From contig NZ_CP113343.1 of NCBI RefSeq assembly GCF_026683955.1, positions 1,922,001 to 1,986,000 of the forward strand: 64,000 nucleotides of DNA, read 5' to 3'. The notes under the pieces were generated by a model. It was not told the origin of the DNA and did not search any database. It saw only the letters and a program-made list of their open reading frames with translations. Source of the stretch: Arthrobacter sp. MMS18-M83. Lineage in GTDB: Bacteria; Actinomycetota; Actinomycetes; Actinomycetales; Micrococcaceae. Made by a program: the position numbers and the translations under genes. Of this stretch, positions 27,401 to 35,210 are shown one piece after another. The stretch's first letter is position 1, and every line of letters starts with the position of its first letter.

Positions 27401-28416
27401 AACTCGGCGTCTACAACGCAATCCTGCACGACCGGCCGCTTCCGGAGGCCCTCAAGGTCATCGCTGATCTGGGCCTCACGGGAATCGAAATCAACACGGG
27501 CGGATTCCTGCCGGCCGTGCACGTCCCCACGTTTGACGACATCCTGGTATCGGATGCCGCGCGGGACGACTACCTGGGGATCTTCGAGGGGACCGGCGTC
27601 GCCATTGCAGGCCTGAACTGCAACGGCAACCCCCTGCACCCGAAGCGTGAGATCGGCGAGAAACATGCCGAGGACATCCGCCGGTCCATCCGGCTCGCGG
27701 AACGTCTCGGTCAGAACCGGGTGGTGACCATGTCCGGCTTGCCCGGCGGTGAGCCAGGCGCGACCGTGACGAACTGGATTGTCAACGCCTGGAATTCTGC
27801 GGCTTTGGATGTGTTGGATTACCAGTGGGACATCGCCGCGAAGTTCTGGCGCGAGACTGACCGTCTGGCCGCTGACCATGGCGTGAAGGTAGCCCTCGAG
27901 CTGCACCCGCAGAACATCGTGTTCAACACAGCCGACGTGCACAAACTCATCGAACTGACCGGCGCCACGCACGTCGGCGTCGAGTTGGACGCTTCGCACC
28001 TGTTCTGGCAGCAGATGGATCCGGTTGCCGTGGTCCGCGAACTCGGACCCTTGGTTTTCCAGGCCGCCGCGAAAGATGTCCGTGTGAACAGCTCGAATGC
28101 CGCTCTGTACGGCGTCCTCGACAACAGCTTCCGCCGGCTCTCACCGGAGGAAAGCCGCACCAACCTCGGTGGCGACGAATGGGCCAACGAGTGGCCCAAA
28201 AACTCGGCCTGGGACTTCGTTGCCCTCGGCCGGGGGCACGACACGGCGTACTGGACCGAGTTCCTGCGTGCGCTCCACGAGGTGGATCCCGGCATGCTGG
28301 TCAACATCGAACACGAAGACACCTCCCTTGGCAGGATCGAAGGGCTCGAGGTGGCAGCCAAGGTCCTGCGCGATGCTGACGCTGCGCTTTCGGCGTCGCT
28401 GAACGTCACGGCCTAG
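27397..28416 (+). CDS. sugar phosphate isomerase/epimerase-like TIM-barrel protein
   Basis: 339 residues of the AP-endonuclease-2 fold. The opening LGVYNAILHDRPLPEALKVI is typical, and metal-site residues appear in VALELHPQNIVFN, VGVELDASHLFWQQMDP and MLVNIEHEDTSLG. ATG overlaps the stop of the dehydrogenase (ATGA). Pairing of such an isomerase with a Gfo/Idh enzyme recurs three times in this window. Function probably isomerisation or dehydration of a keto-inositol; unproven. Confidence 0.83.
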   Translation: MKLGVYNAILHDRPLPEALKVIADLGLTGIEINTGGFLPAVHVPTFDDILVSDAARDDYLGIFEGTGVAIAGLNCNGNPLHPKREIGEKHAEDIRRSIRLAERLGQNRVVTMSGLPGGEPGATVTNWIVNAWNSAALDVLDYQWDIAAKFWRETDRLAADHGVKVALELHPQNIVFNTADVHKLIELTGATHVGVELDASHLFWQQMDPVAVVRELGPLVFQAAAKDVRVNSSNAALYGVLDNSFRRLSPEESRTNLGGDEWANEWPKNSAWDFVALGRGHDTAYWTEFLRALHEVDPGMLVNIEHEDTSLGRIEGLEVAAKVLRDADAALSASLNVTA

Positions 28417-28434
28417 ACAGTTCACCGAATCACA

Positions 28435-28464
28435 GGGCCCCATCCGAAAAATCGGATGGGGCCC
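28435..28464 (+). terminator. hairpin after the dehydrogenase-isomerase operon
   Basis: GGGCCCCATCCGA and TCGGATGGGGCCC form a perfect 13-bp stem with an AAAA loop, 18 bases after the stop codon. No T-run follows. Confidence 0.7.
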
Positions 28465-28499
28465 TCGGCGCTGACACGCAAGGCCTTCCATTCCCGTCC

Positions 28500-28529
28500 T
28501 TGGTATGCTGGATGATGAATCCATAAAAT
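28500..28529 (+). promoter_or_regulatory. possible promoter of the ArsR-SulP pair
   Basis: TTGGTA (28500-28505), 18-base spacer, TAAAAT (28524-28529). TGTACTAACG, a relative of the GntR decamer, follows at 28545-28554 just before the AAGGAGG ribosome site. Confidence 0.35.
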
Positions 28530-28569
28530 AGTCAAGCAAGGATTTGTACTAACGGGCAAGGAGGCAGTC

Positions 28570-28950
28570 ATGGAAGAGTTCGCGGACTTCCGGGCACCGC
28601 TGTACGAGGTGAAGGCCAATCTTTTCAAGGGGCTGGCTCACCCGGTCAGGATCCGGGTACTGGAGCTGCTGTCGGCGGCACCCGAGGTGTCGGTGACAGA
28701 GCTTCTGGCCGCAACGGGCCTGGAGGCTTCGCACCTGTCCCAGCATCTGTCGGTGCTGCGTCGATATCACCTCGTCAAGGGAGAGCGACGGGCATTGCAG
28801 ATGTTCTACACCTTGGCGTACCCACAGGTCGCGGAACTCCTCTCCGTGGCGAGACTGCTGCTCAACGACATGCTGCACAGCACCCGGGCGCAGCTTGAGT
28901 CCTCAGAAGCGACTGCACCCGTTCCATCCGCAGCGGCCAGCACCCGGTGA
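28570..28950 (+). CDS. ArsR-family winged-helix regulator
   Basis: 126 residues with an ArsR helix-turn-helix: LFKGLAHPVRIRVLELLS, then VSVTELLAATGLEASHLSQHLSVLRRYHLV. It contains no cysteine at all, so it cannot use the thiolate metal sites of classical arsenic or cadmium sensors. The stop overlaps the GTG start of a SulP transporter, so it probably controls that gene and itself. A very good AAGGAGG lies six bases before the ATG. ArsR/SulP pairs are common in actinobacteria; the signal is not evident. Confidence 0.9.
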   Translation: MEEFADFRAPLYEVKANLFKGLAHPVRIRVLELLSAAPEVSVTELLAATGLEASHLSQHLSVLRRYHLVKGERRALQMFYTLAYPQVAELLSVARLLLNDMLHSTRAQLESSEATAPVPSAAASTR

Positions 28951-30614
28951 AGGCCCTGGTCGCGGCCCGGGCTTTCCTGCCCGTACGGCGGGATTACGCG
29001 CTGCTGCCGCGTACCTGGAAAGGAGACCTGGTCGCCGGGGTCACCGTCGGCATCGTCGCGCTGCCGCTGGCCCTCGCGTTCGGTGTCAGCTCCGGCGCGG
29101 GTGCGGCGAGCGGACTGATCACCGCCGTAATCGCCGGCGTGATCGCGGCCGTCTTCGGTGGTTCCAATATCCAGGTCTCCGGACCCACCGGCGCCATGGT
29201 GGTGGTTCTGGGCCCGGTCATCGCCGCCCACGGGCTCGGTGCACTGGCCGCAGTCTCGGTCCTTGCCGGTGTGATAGTGGTTGCCGCCGGGCTACTCAAA
29301 CTCGGGCGGGTCGTGACGCTCCTGCCTTGGCCGGTGATCGAGGGCTTCACCGTCGGAATCGCGGTAATCATCTTCCTGCAGCAGGTCCCTGCCGCGTTCG
29401 GCGCCAAACCCGGGCCCAGCAGCAACGCCGTCGTCTCGGCTATCCAGGCCATCGGCACTGTGTCCCCAACCTCGGTTCTTGCCCCGGTTGCCGTGGTAGC
29501 TCTGGTGGCGGTGATCATGGTTGCCTCACCGCGGATCCACCCACGGATCCCGGGCTCGCTCATCGCGATCATCATCGCCACTGCGGCCGCGCAGTTCCTC
29601 GACCTGCCCGTGACCCGGATCGGAGCCCTGCCCGCTTCCCTGCCAGCCCCGATGATGCCCTCCCTGGACCTGGCGACGATCACGGCACTGGCCGGGTCCG
29701 CGGCCACGATCGCGGCCCTGGCCGCGATCGAGTCGCTGCTCTCGGCACGGGTCGGGGCGTCGATCTCCGATACCGGCCCCTACGACGCGGACCGTGAGCT
29801 CCTGGGCCAGGGCCTGGCGTCCGTCGCGTCCGGATTCTTCGGCGGCATGCCAGCCACAGGTGCCATCGCCCGCACCGCGGTGAACATTCGCTCGGGCGGC
29901 CGGACACGCCTCGCCGCCATAACCCACGCGCTGGTCCTGCTGGCCGTGGTGTACCTGGCCACCGGCCCGGTTTCCCGCATCCCCCTTGCCGCGCTGGCCG
30001 GGGTGCTGATGGTCACCGCGACACGCATGGTCTCCCTCAAGACGCTGCGCAGCGTGATCGGATCAACCCGCGCCGACACGGTCGTGTTCTTCGTCACCGC
30101 GCTGATCACGGTGTCCTTCGACCTGATCCAAGCCGTGGAAATCGGGATCGCGGTCGCCGCCTTCTTCGCCCTGCGTGCCTTGGTCCGGTCCAGCGGGGTG
30201 CACCGGGAGGAAATCCCCGGCCCGGTCCACGAAGGGGACGAGCACATCGCCGTGTTCCGGCTCGACGGGGCCCTGTTCTTCGCTGCCGCCGAGCGCGTCC
30301 TCGAGCGGGTCAGCGCCATCCGGAACGTCGACGTCGTGATCATCCGCATGTCGCAACTGCAGATCCTGGACGCAACCGGGGCCAGAACAATCACAGACAT
30401 CGTCCAGGCTCTAGAACGCCGCGGAACCACCGTGCTGATCAAAGGGATCCAGGAGCGACACCTTCGGCTCGTCACCCAGGTGGGGGTCCTGGACTCCCTT
30501 CGCCACCACAAACACCTGTTCACCGAACTGGCCCCCGCCGTGGAACACGCCCGGAGCCACGTCGCCCGCGCCGCCAGCGCACGCGCCACCCACAACCCCG
30601 ACAAGAACCCGTAG
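28947..30614 (+). CDS. SulP-family anion transporter with C-terminal STAS domain
   Basis: 555-residue membrane transporter of the SLC26/SulP family, which moves sulfate, bicarbonate or dicarboxylates. The membrane part (about residues 20-415) includes GDLVAGVTVGIVALPLALAF, GGSNIQVSGPTGAMVVVL and FFGGMPATGAIARTAVNIRS. The STAS part (about 435-530) includes VFRLDGALFFAAAERVLERV and MSQLQILDATGARTI. GTG 28947 overlaps the ArsR stop. Its end lies two bases from the converging isomerase gene. Substrate unknown; given the tail, bicarbonate or sulfate are equally possible. Confidence 0.9.
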   Translation: MKALVAARAFLPVRRDYALLPRTWKGDLVAGVTVGIVALPLALAFGVSSGAGAASGLITAVIAGVIAAVFGGSNIQVSGPTGAMVVVLGPVIAAHGLGALAAVSVLAGVIVVAAGLLKLGRVVTLLPWPVIEGFTVGIAVIIFLQQVPAAFGAKPGPSSNAVVSAIQAIGTVSPTSVLAPVAVVALVAVIMVASPRIHPRIPGSLIAIIIATAAAQFLDLPVTRIGALPASLPAPMMPSLDLATITALAGSAATIAALAAIESLLSARVGASISDTGPYDADRELLGQGLASVASGFFGGMPATGAIARTAVNIRSGGRTRLAAITHALVLLAVVYLATGPVSRIPLAALAGVLMVTATRMVSLKTLRSVIGSTRADTVVFFVTALITVSFDLIQAVEIGIAVAAFFALRALVRSSGVHREEIPGPVHEGDEHIAVFRLDGALFFAAAERVLERVSAIRNVDVVIIRMSQLQILDATGARTITDIVQALERRGTTVLIKGIQERHLRLVTQVGVLDSLRHHKHLFTELAPAVEHARSHVARAASARATHNPDKNP

Positions 30615-30616
30615 CC

Positions 30617-31489
30617 CTACTGGACTTTGGAAATGTACTTGCCCATAGTCTCCAGCTGGTACCGGGAGACCTCGTTGGCATTGTCGTCCTCGGCGAAGAC
30701 GCTGGACACCATGACCGTGTTCCCCTTGTCCAGGAAGCCGATTTCCTTCAGTCCGCCGAAGAACTCGTCCCAGTTGACGTCGCCGTCGCCGATCTTCAGG
30801 TGCTGGTGCACGCGTATGGCGTTGCCGGGCGGGTTGGTGATGTAGCGCAGGCCGTGGGAGGCGTGGTGGTCCATCGTGTCAGACACGTGGACGAGGCGCA
30901 GCTTGTCCCCCGCGGCCCGCATGATGTCGAGCGGCTTGTTGCCCATGTGGAAGGTGTGGGAGGCAACGTAGACCATGCCGATGTTGGGCGAGTTCACGCC
31001 ACGGATGACGCGGAGCGCGGCGAGCCCATCCTCCACGAAGTCGTCCGGGTGCGGGTCGATGAGGACGTCCAGGCCCTCGCGCTCGATGATCGGAAGGAGC
31101 TCTTCCATGGAGCGGTAGAAGGCCCTCTCGGACTCCTCGGCCTTTTCCGGACGCCCGCTGAATTCGGTGTTCATGGTCTGCACGCCGAGATCAACGGTGA
31201 TCTGGATGGCGCGCTTCCAGTAGCGGACGGCGGCCTCGCGGGCGTCCTCATCGGGCCCGGACCAACGCAGCACGGGAAGCACCGAGGCGATCTCGACGTC
31301 GGCGTCCTTGCAGGCCTTCTTTAGCTGGCCCACGAGCTCGGCGTCAGCCTTGGGGTGGTTGAAGAACGGGATGAAATCGGCATGCGGGGTCAGCTGGAGG
31401 TATTTGTAGCCGAGATCGGCGGCGAGCCGCGGAAATTCCAGCAGGCTGTGGGTGTGGTGGAACGGGGTGGGATCGAGGGCAATCTTCAT
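30617..31489 (-). CDS. sugar phosphate isomerase/epimerase-like protein of the iol operon (IolH-like)
   Basis: 290-residue TIM-barrel protein starting MKIALDPTPFHHTHSLLEF, with metal-site segments LDVLIDPHPDDFVEDGL, VYVASHTFHMGN and LVHVSDTMDHHASH. AAAGGAGTGACC precedes the ATG at 31489. It is the last gene of the iolE-iolG group. Position and fold match the accessory IolH of Bacillus-type operons, but the reaction is not established for that family. An inosose isomerase role is plausible. Confidence 0.83.
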   Translation of the reverse strand: MKIALDPTPFHHTHSLLEFPRLAADLGYKYLQLTPHADFIPFFNHPKADAELVGQLKKACKDADVEIASVLPVLRWSGPDEDAREAAVRYWKRAIQITVDLGVQTMNTEFSGRPEKAEESERAFYRSMEELLPIIEREGLDVLIDPHPDDFVEDGLAALRVIRGVNSPNIGMVYVASHTFHMGNKPLDIMRAAGDKLRLVHVSDTMDHHASHGLRYITNPPGNAIRVHQHLKIGDGDVNWDEFFGGLKEIGFLDKGNTVMVSSVFAEDDNANEVSRYQLETMGKYISKVQ

Positions 31490-31517
31490 GGTCACTCCTT
31501 TGTGGTGATTCTGCGAA

Positions 31518-31556
31518 AAGGGTGGCCGGCCGCTCCGCTGCCGGCCAGCCACCCTT
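31518..31556 (-). promoter_or_regulatory. intercistronic hairpin between iolG and the IolH-like gene
   Basis: AAGGGTGGC pairs with GCCACCCTT, continued by a GCCGGC-type inner stem with a small bulge. No T-run on the coding strand; probably tunes downstream expression. Confidence 0.5.
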
Positions 31557-31575
31557 CCTCGCGATCGCTGAGATA

Positions 31576-32589
31576 TTACTTGTACAGATCGGGTTTGCTG
31601 TTGAGCTGTACGGCGACTCTTTCGCCAGACTTCTGGGCCTCGACGCCTGCTTCGCAGCAAGCGGCGGTGGCGTACCCATCCCAGGCGGTAGGACCGCCGA
31701 TTTCGCCACGGCGGGCGGCGTCCACCCAAGCCTGGACCTCGACGTCGTACGCGGCACCGAAGCGCTCTTCGAAGCCGGGCGTGACCTTGCCGCCCCAGCG
31801 GCCAGCGCTGCGGACGTAAGGACCGCCGTCGCCACCGATGTTCACGATGCCGTCCTCGAAGGACGCCTGGGTCGCGACTTCATAGCCGAACTTGGCGTTG
31901 ACGTAGATTTCGACGTCGGCCAGGACGCCGGACTCGGTCTCGATCAGGACGTGCTGGGGGTCGTGCTGGCCGCTCGGGGCGTTGCGCGTTGCCTTGCCCA
32001 GACGGACCTGGACCGACGTGATTTCCTCACCGGTGAAGAAACGGATGGCATCGAATTCGTGGACCACGGAGTCGTTGATGAGCATCTCATTGGTGAAGCC
32101 CGGCGGCGTGGTCGGGTTGCGGTGCTGGTGGTGCAGCATGAGCAGCTCGCCGAGTTCATGGTCGCGGATCACCGAGCCCAGGGCGGCGTATTCGGCGTCG
32201 AAGCGGCGCATGAAGCCCACCTGGATGCGCTTGTGGCCGAGCGCCGTTTCGGCCTTGACAACTTTCCAGGCACTCTCGGCATCCGGGGTGAGCGGTTTTT
32301 CGCAGAGGATGGGGAAGTCCTTCTCCAGCGCCTTGTAGAGGATTTCCTCGTGCAGGAACCCCGGGGTGGCAATCAGAACGGCGTTGACGTCGCCGTTGTT
32401 GAGGGCCTCTTCGGCACTGGCGAGGGCCACGGCGCCGTCGATCCCTGCGATGGCGGCCTGTGCGCGGGAGAGGTCGACGTCGACGACGGCGGCTACTTCA
32501 GCGCCGTGGATCCGGGTGCTGAGCCGCTTGATGTGGTCGGCGCCCATGCGGCCTGCGCCGATGACGGCCACGCGGAGAATGTCAGTCAA
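31576..32589 (-). CDS. iolG: inositol 2-dehydrogenase IolG
   Basis: NAD-dependent oxidation of myo-inositol to 2-keto-myo-inositol, the entry step. RVAVIGAGRMGADHIKRL is the nucleotide site; LCEKPLTPDAESAWKVV carries the conserved Lys; GFMRRFDAEYAALG and VVHEFDAIRFFTGEE supply active-site residues. 337 residues matches known IolG. It is the only one of the six paralogs placed directly between iolE and the rest of the core pathway, hence the assignment. It lies 48 bases after iolE. Confidence 0.9.
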   Translation of the reverse strand: MTDILRVAVIGAGRMGADHIKRLSTRIHGAEVAAVVDVDLSRAQAAIAGIDGAVALASAEEALNNGDVNAVLIATPGFLHEEILYKALEKDFPILCEKPLTPDAESAWKVVKAETALGHKRIQVGFMRRFDAEYAALGSVIRDHELGELLMLHHQHRNPTTPPGFTNEMLINDSVVHEFDAIRFFTGEEITSVQVRLGKATRNAPSGQHDPQHVLIETESGVLADVEIYVNAKFGYEVATQASFEDGIVNIGGDGGPYVRSAGRWGGKVTPGFEERFGAAYDVEVQAWVDAARRGEIGGPTAWDGYATAACCEAGVEAQKSGERVAVQLNSKPDLYK

Positions 32590-32637
32590 TGTTCTGTCCT
32601 TAGTTGTCAGTGCCTGCGAGGTTAAGGGGGTTCTGTC

Positions 32638-33549
32638 CTACTGCACGGTGGTGCGGGAGCCGCACGAGAGCAGGTAGTTGCGGGTGCGCTTGGCGATGGG
32701 CATGGGGACGTCGAGGGCCACGGGGTACATGTCCTGCTCCACAATGCCAAAGATCGGGCGGTTGAGTCCTTCAACGGCCTCGATGACGGCGCGCAGGTCC
32801 GGGAGACCGCTCGGCGGTTCGGTCATGACACCGGCCAGGTTGGCTGCGGCCCAGGTCATGTTCTCCTCATTGACTTGTCTCAGGACATCCGGGTTGATCT
32901 GCTTCAGGTGCAGGTAGCCGATGCGGTCCGGGTAGTTCTTGATCAGTTCAAGGCTGGACGCCCCGCAATATTCGGCGTGTCCAGTGTCCAGGCACAGGTT
33001 CAGGTATTGCGGATCGGTTTCGGCGAGCAGGTGCTCGATGTCGGCTTGGGCTCCAACGTGGGAATCTGCGTGGGAGTGGAACTGCTGCTTCAGGCCGAAG
33101 TCCTCCAGCAGCACCTTGCCCATGCGGTTGTGGCCTGCGAACAGATCGTTCCACTGCTCTTGCGACAGTTCGCCGCTCTCTACAGCCTCGCCCGTGACGT
33201 CGTCGCGCCACATGGCCGGAATGACCACGATGTGCTCGCCGCCCATGGCCGCGGTCAACTCCGCGACTTTGCGTGCCGGCTCCCAGGCTTCCTCGTACTG
33301 AGCGGCACCGCGGTGGAAGGCGGTGAAGACCGTTCCAGCTGTGACCTTGAGGTCGCGCTGCTTGAGTTCCTCGGCAAGGCGGGCGGGGTCGTTCGGCAAG
33401 TAGCCGTAGGGGCCAAGTTCGATCCATTTGTAGCCGGACTCAGCCACTTCGTCCAGGAAACGATCCCACGGGGTCTGCTTGGGGTCATCCGCGAACCAGA
33501 CGCCCCAGGAGTCCGGGGCCGTGCCGATGATGAGTTTGTTCTCTGTCAT
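32638..33549 (-). CDS. iolE: inosose dehydratase IolE
   Basis: Dehydrates 2-keto-myo-inositol to the diketone used by IolD. TIM-barrel of 303 residues beginning LIIGTAPDSWGVWFADDPKQ, which is diagnostic of IolE, with metal-site segments FHSHADSHVGAQADIEHLL, LNLCLDTGHAEYCG and IGYLHLKQINPDVL. AAGGAT lies before the ATG. A 100-base palindromic intergenic region separates it from iolA upstream. Confidence 0.94.
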   Translation of the reverse strand: MTENKLIIGTAPDSWGVWFADDPKQTPWDRFLDEVAESGYKWIELGPYGYLPNDPARLAEELKQRDLKVTAGTVFTAFHRGAAQYEEAWEPARKVAELTAAMGGEHIVVIPAMWRDDVTGEAVESGELSQEQWNDLFAGHNRMGKVLLEDFGLKQQFHSHADSHVGAQADIEHLLAETDPQYLNLCLDTGHAEYCGASSLELIKNYPDRIGYLHLKQINPDVLRQVNEENMTWAAANLAGVMTEPPSGLPDLRAVIEAVEGLNRPIFGIVEQDMYPVALDVPMPIAKRTRNYLLSCGSRTTVQ

Positions 33550-33583
33550 TGCTCAATCCTTGTTCAAAACGGCGCTCGGCCGG

Positions 33584-33649
33584 CCCAACTGACTCGCATT
33601 TGTTGTCGTTATGAGGGCTCATAACGACAACTACTGCGAGCTAGTTGGG
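33584..33649. repeat. 66-bp inverted repeat between iolA and iolE
   Basis: Arms of 32 bases (33584-33615 and 33618-33649) match at 28 positions around a GG centre; the innermost 14 bases of each arm (GTTGTCGTTATGAG) pair perfectly and the outer ends read CCCAACT/AGTTGGG. A half copy is at 7360. It could act as a terminator or message-stabilising hairpin after iolA. Confidence 0.8.
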
Positions 33650-33658
33650 TGGGAGGGC

Positions 33659-35167
33659 CTAGTTGGAGGGGAAGTTGTAGGAGGCGCCGGAGGCGTGGGT
33701 GGGTTCGGGCCAGCGGGACGTGACTACCTTGCCACGGGTGTAGAAGGACACGCCTTCCGGACCGTAGATGTGCTTGTCGCCGAACAGCGAGGCCTTCCAC
33801 CCGCCGAAGGAGTGGTAGGCCACCGGAACCGGCAGGGGCACGTTGATACCCACCATACCCACAGTCACGGAGCGCTGGAACTTGCGGGCGTTGGCACCGG
33901 AGGACGTGAAGATGGCGGTGCCGTTGCCGTAGGGGTTGGAGTTGATGAGCCTGATGCCCTCGTCCAGGTCGCCCACGCGGACCACCACCAGGACGGGTCC
34001 GAAGATTTCCTCCGTGTAAGCGGTCATTTCGGTCTTGACGTGGTCGATGACGGTGGGGCCGACCCAGAAGCCGTCCTCGTGGCCCGGGACCACCAGGTCG
34101 CGGCCGTCAACGACCATCGCCGCGCCCGCGGCTTCGGCTTCGGTGACGATCCGCACGATGCGTTCCTTGGAGGCCGGAGTGATGACCGGGCCCATTTCGG
34201 CGTCGGGCTCGGTGCCGTTCTTGACCTTCACGGCCAGCGCGCGTTCTTCGACCTTCTTGACCAGCAGCTCGGCGGCATCGCCGACGGCGACCGCGACAGA
34301 GATGGCCATGCAGCGTTCGCCCGCGGAACCGAAGGCGGCTGCGGCCAGGTGGTCGGCCGCGTTGTCCAGGTCGGCGTCGGGCATGATGATCGCGTGGTTC
34401 TTCGCGCCGCCCAGGGCTTGGACCCGCTTGCCGTGCGCGGTGGCGGTTTCGTGGACGTACCGGGCGATCGGGGTGGAGCCGACGAAGGAGATGCCGTCCA
34501 CGTCCGGGTGGGTCAGGAGGCCATCGACGGTTTCCTTGTCGCCGTGCAAGACCTGGAACACGCCGTCGGGCAGGCCGGCCTGCTTCCAGAGCTTGGCCAG
34601 GAGCATGGACGCGGAGGGGTCGCGTTCGGAGGGCTTGAGGATGAACGCGTTGCCGGTGGCGATCGCCATGGGTGCCATCCACAGCGGCACCATGACCGGG
34701 AAGTTGAACGGGGTGATGCCGGCGACGACGCCGAGCGGCTCGCGGAAGGAGAACACGTCGATCCCGGTGGAGACCTGGTCCGAGTAGTCGCCCTTGAGCA
34801 GTTGCGGGATGCCGCAGGCGAATTCGATGACTTCCAGGCCACGGCCGATCTCGCCCTTCGCATCGGAAATGACCTTGCCGTGCTCTGCCGTGATCAGGGC
34901 CGCGAGTTCGTCCACGTGGGAGGCGACGAGTTCGCGGAACTTGAACAGGACCGCGGTGCGCTTGGCCAGGGAGAAATCGCCCCACTTTTCGCTGGCGGCC
35001 TTGGCGGCGGCAACGGTGGCGTCAAGATCGGCCCGGTTCGCCAGGCGCAGCTCCGCGGAGACTGCGCCGGTGGCCGGGTTGTAGACCGGCTGGCTGCGAT
35101 CGCCTGCGCCGGCAGTTTCAACACCGTTGATGAAATGCTTGATGGTGGTCAGTGTGGTCGTCGACAT
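33659..35167 (-). CDS. iolA: methylmalonate-semialdehyde dehydrogenase (CoA-acylating) IolA/MmsA
   Basis: Converts malonic semialdehyde from inositol breakdown to acetyl-CoA and CO2. Aldehyde dehydrogenase fold of 502 residues: ITPFNFPVMVPLWMAPMAI, FVGSTPIARYVHETA, ALGGAKNHAIIMPDAD and the nucleophile Cys in FGSAGERCMAISVAV. The ALGGAKNH motif, lacking the usual general-base Glu, is typical of the CoA-acylating branch. MSTTTLTTIKHF from ATG 35167 is the start, with AGGAAG upstream. It lies between iolD and the palindrome. Confidence 0.93.
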   Translation of the reverse strand: MSTTTLTTIKHFINGVETAGAGDRSQPVYNPATGAVSAELRLANRADLDATVAAAKAASEKWGDFSLAKRTAVLFKFRELVASHVDELAALITAEHGKVISDAKGEIGRGLEVIEFACGIPQLLKGDYSDQVSTGIDVFSFREPLGVVAGITPFNFPVMVPLWMAPMAIATGNAFILKPSERDPSASMLLAKLWKQAGLPDGVFQVLHGDKETVDGLLTHPDVDGISFVGSTPIARYVHETATAHGKRVQALGGAKNHAIIMPDADLDNAADHLAAAAFGSAGERCMAISVAVAVGDAAELLVKKVEERALAVKVKNGTEPDAEMGPVITPASKERIVRIVTEAEAAGAAMVVDGRDLVVPGHEDGFWVGPTVIDHVKTEMTAYTEEIFGPVLVVVRVGDLDEGIRLINSNPYGNGTAIFTSSGANARKFQRSVTVGMVGINVPLPVPVAYHSFGGWKASLFGDKHIYGPEGVSFYTRGKVVTSRWPEPTHASGASYNFPSN

Positions 35168-35210
35168 GTGCGGACTTCCTTGTCTGTTGCTTGAAGGGAG
35201 CTTGAGGGGC

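Noticed and set aside
28570..30614. Arsenic or metal resistance operon
   Set aside because: The ArsR-type regulator has no cysteine and the partner is a SulP anion transporter, not an arsenite pump.
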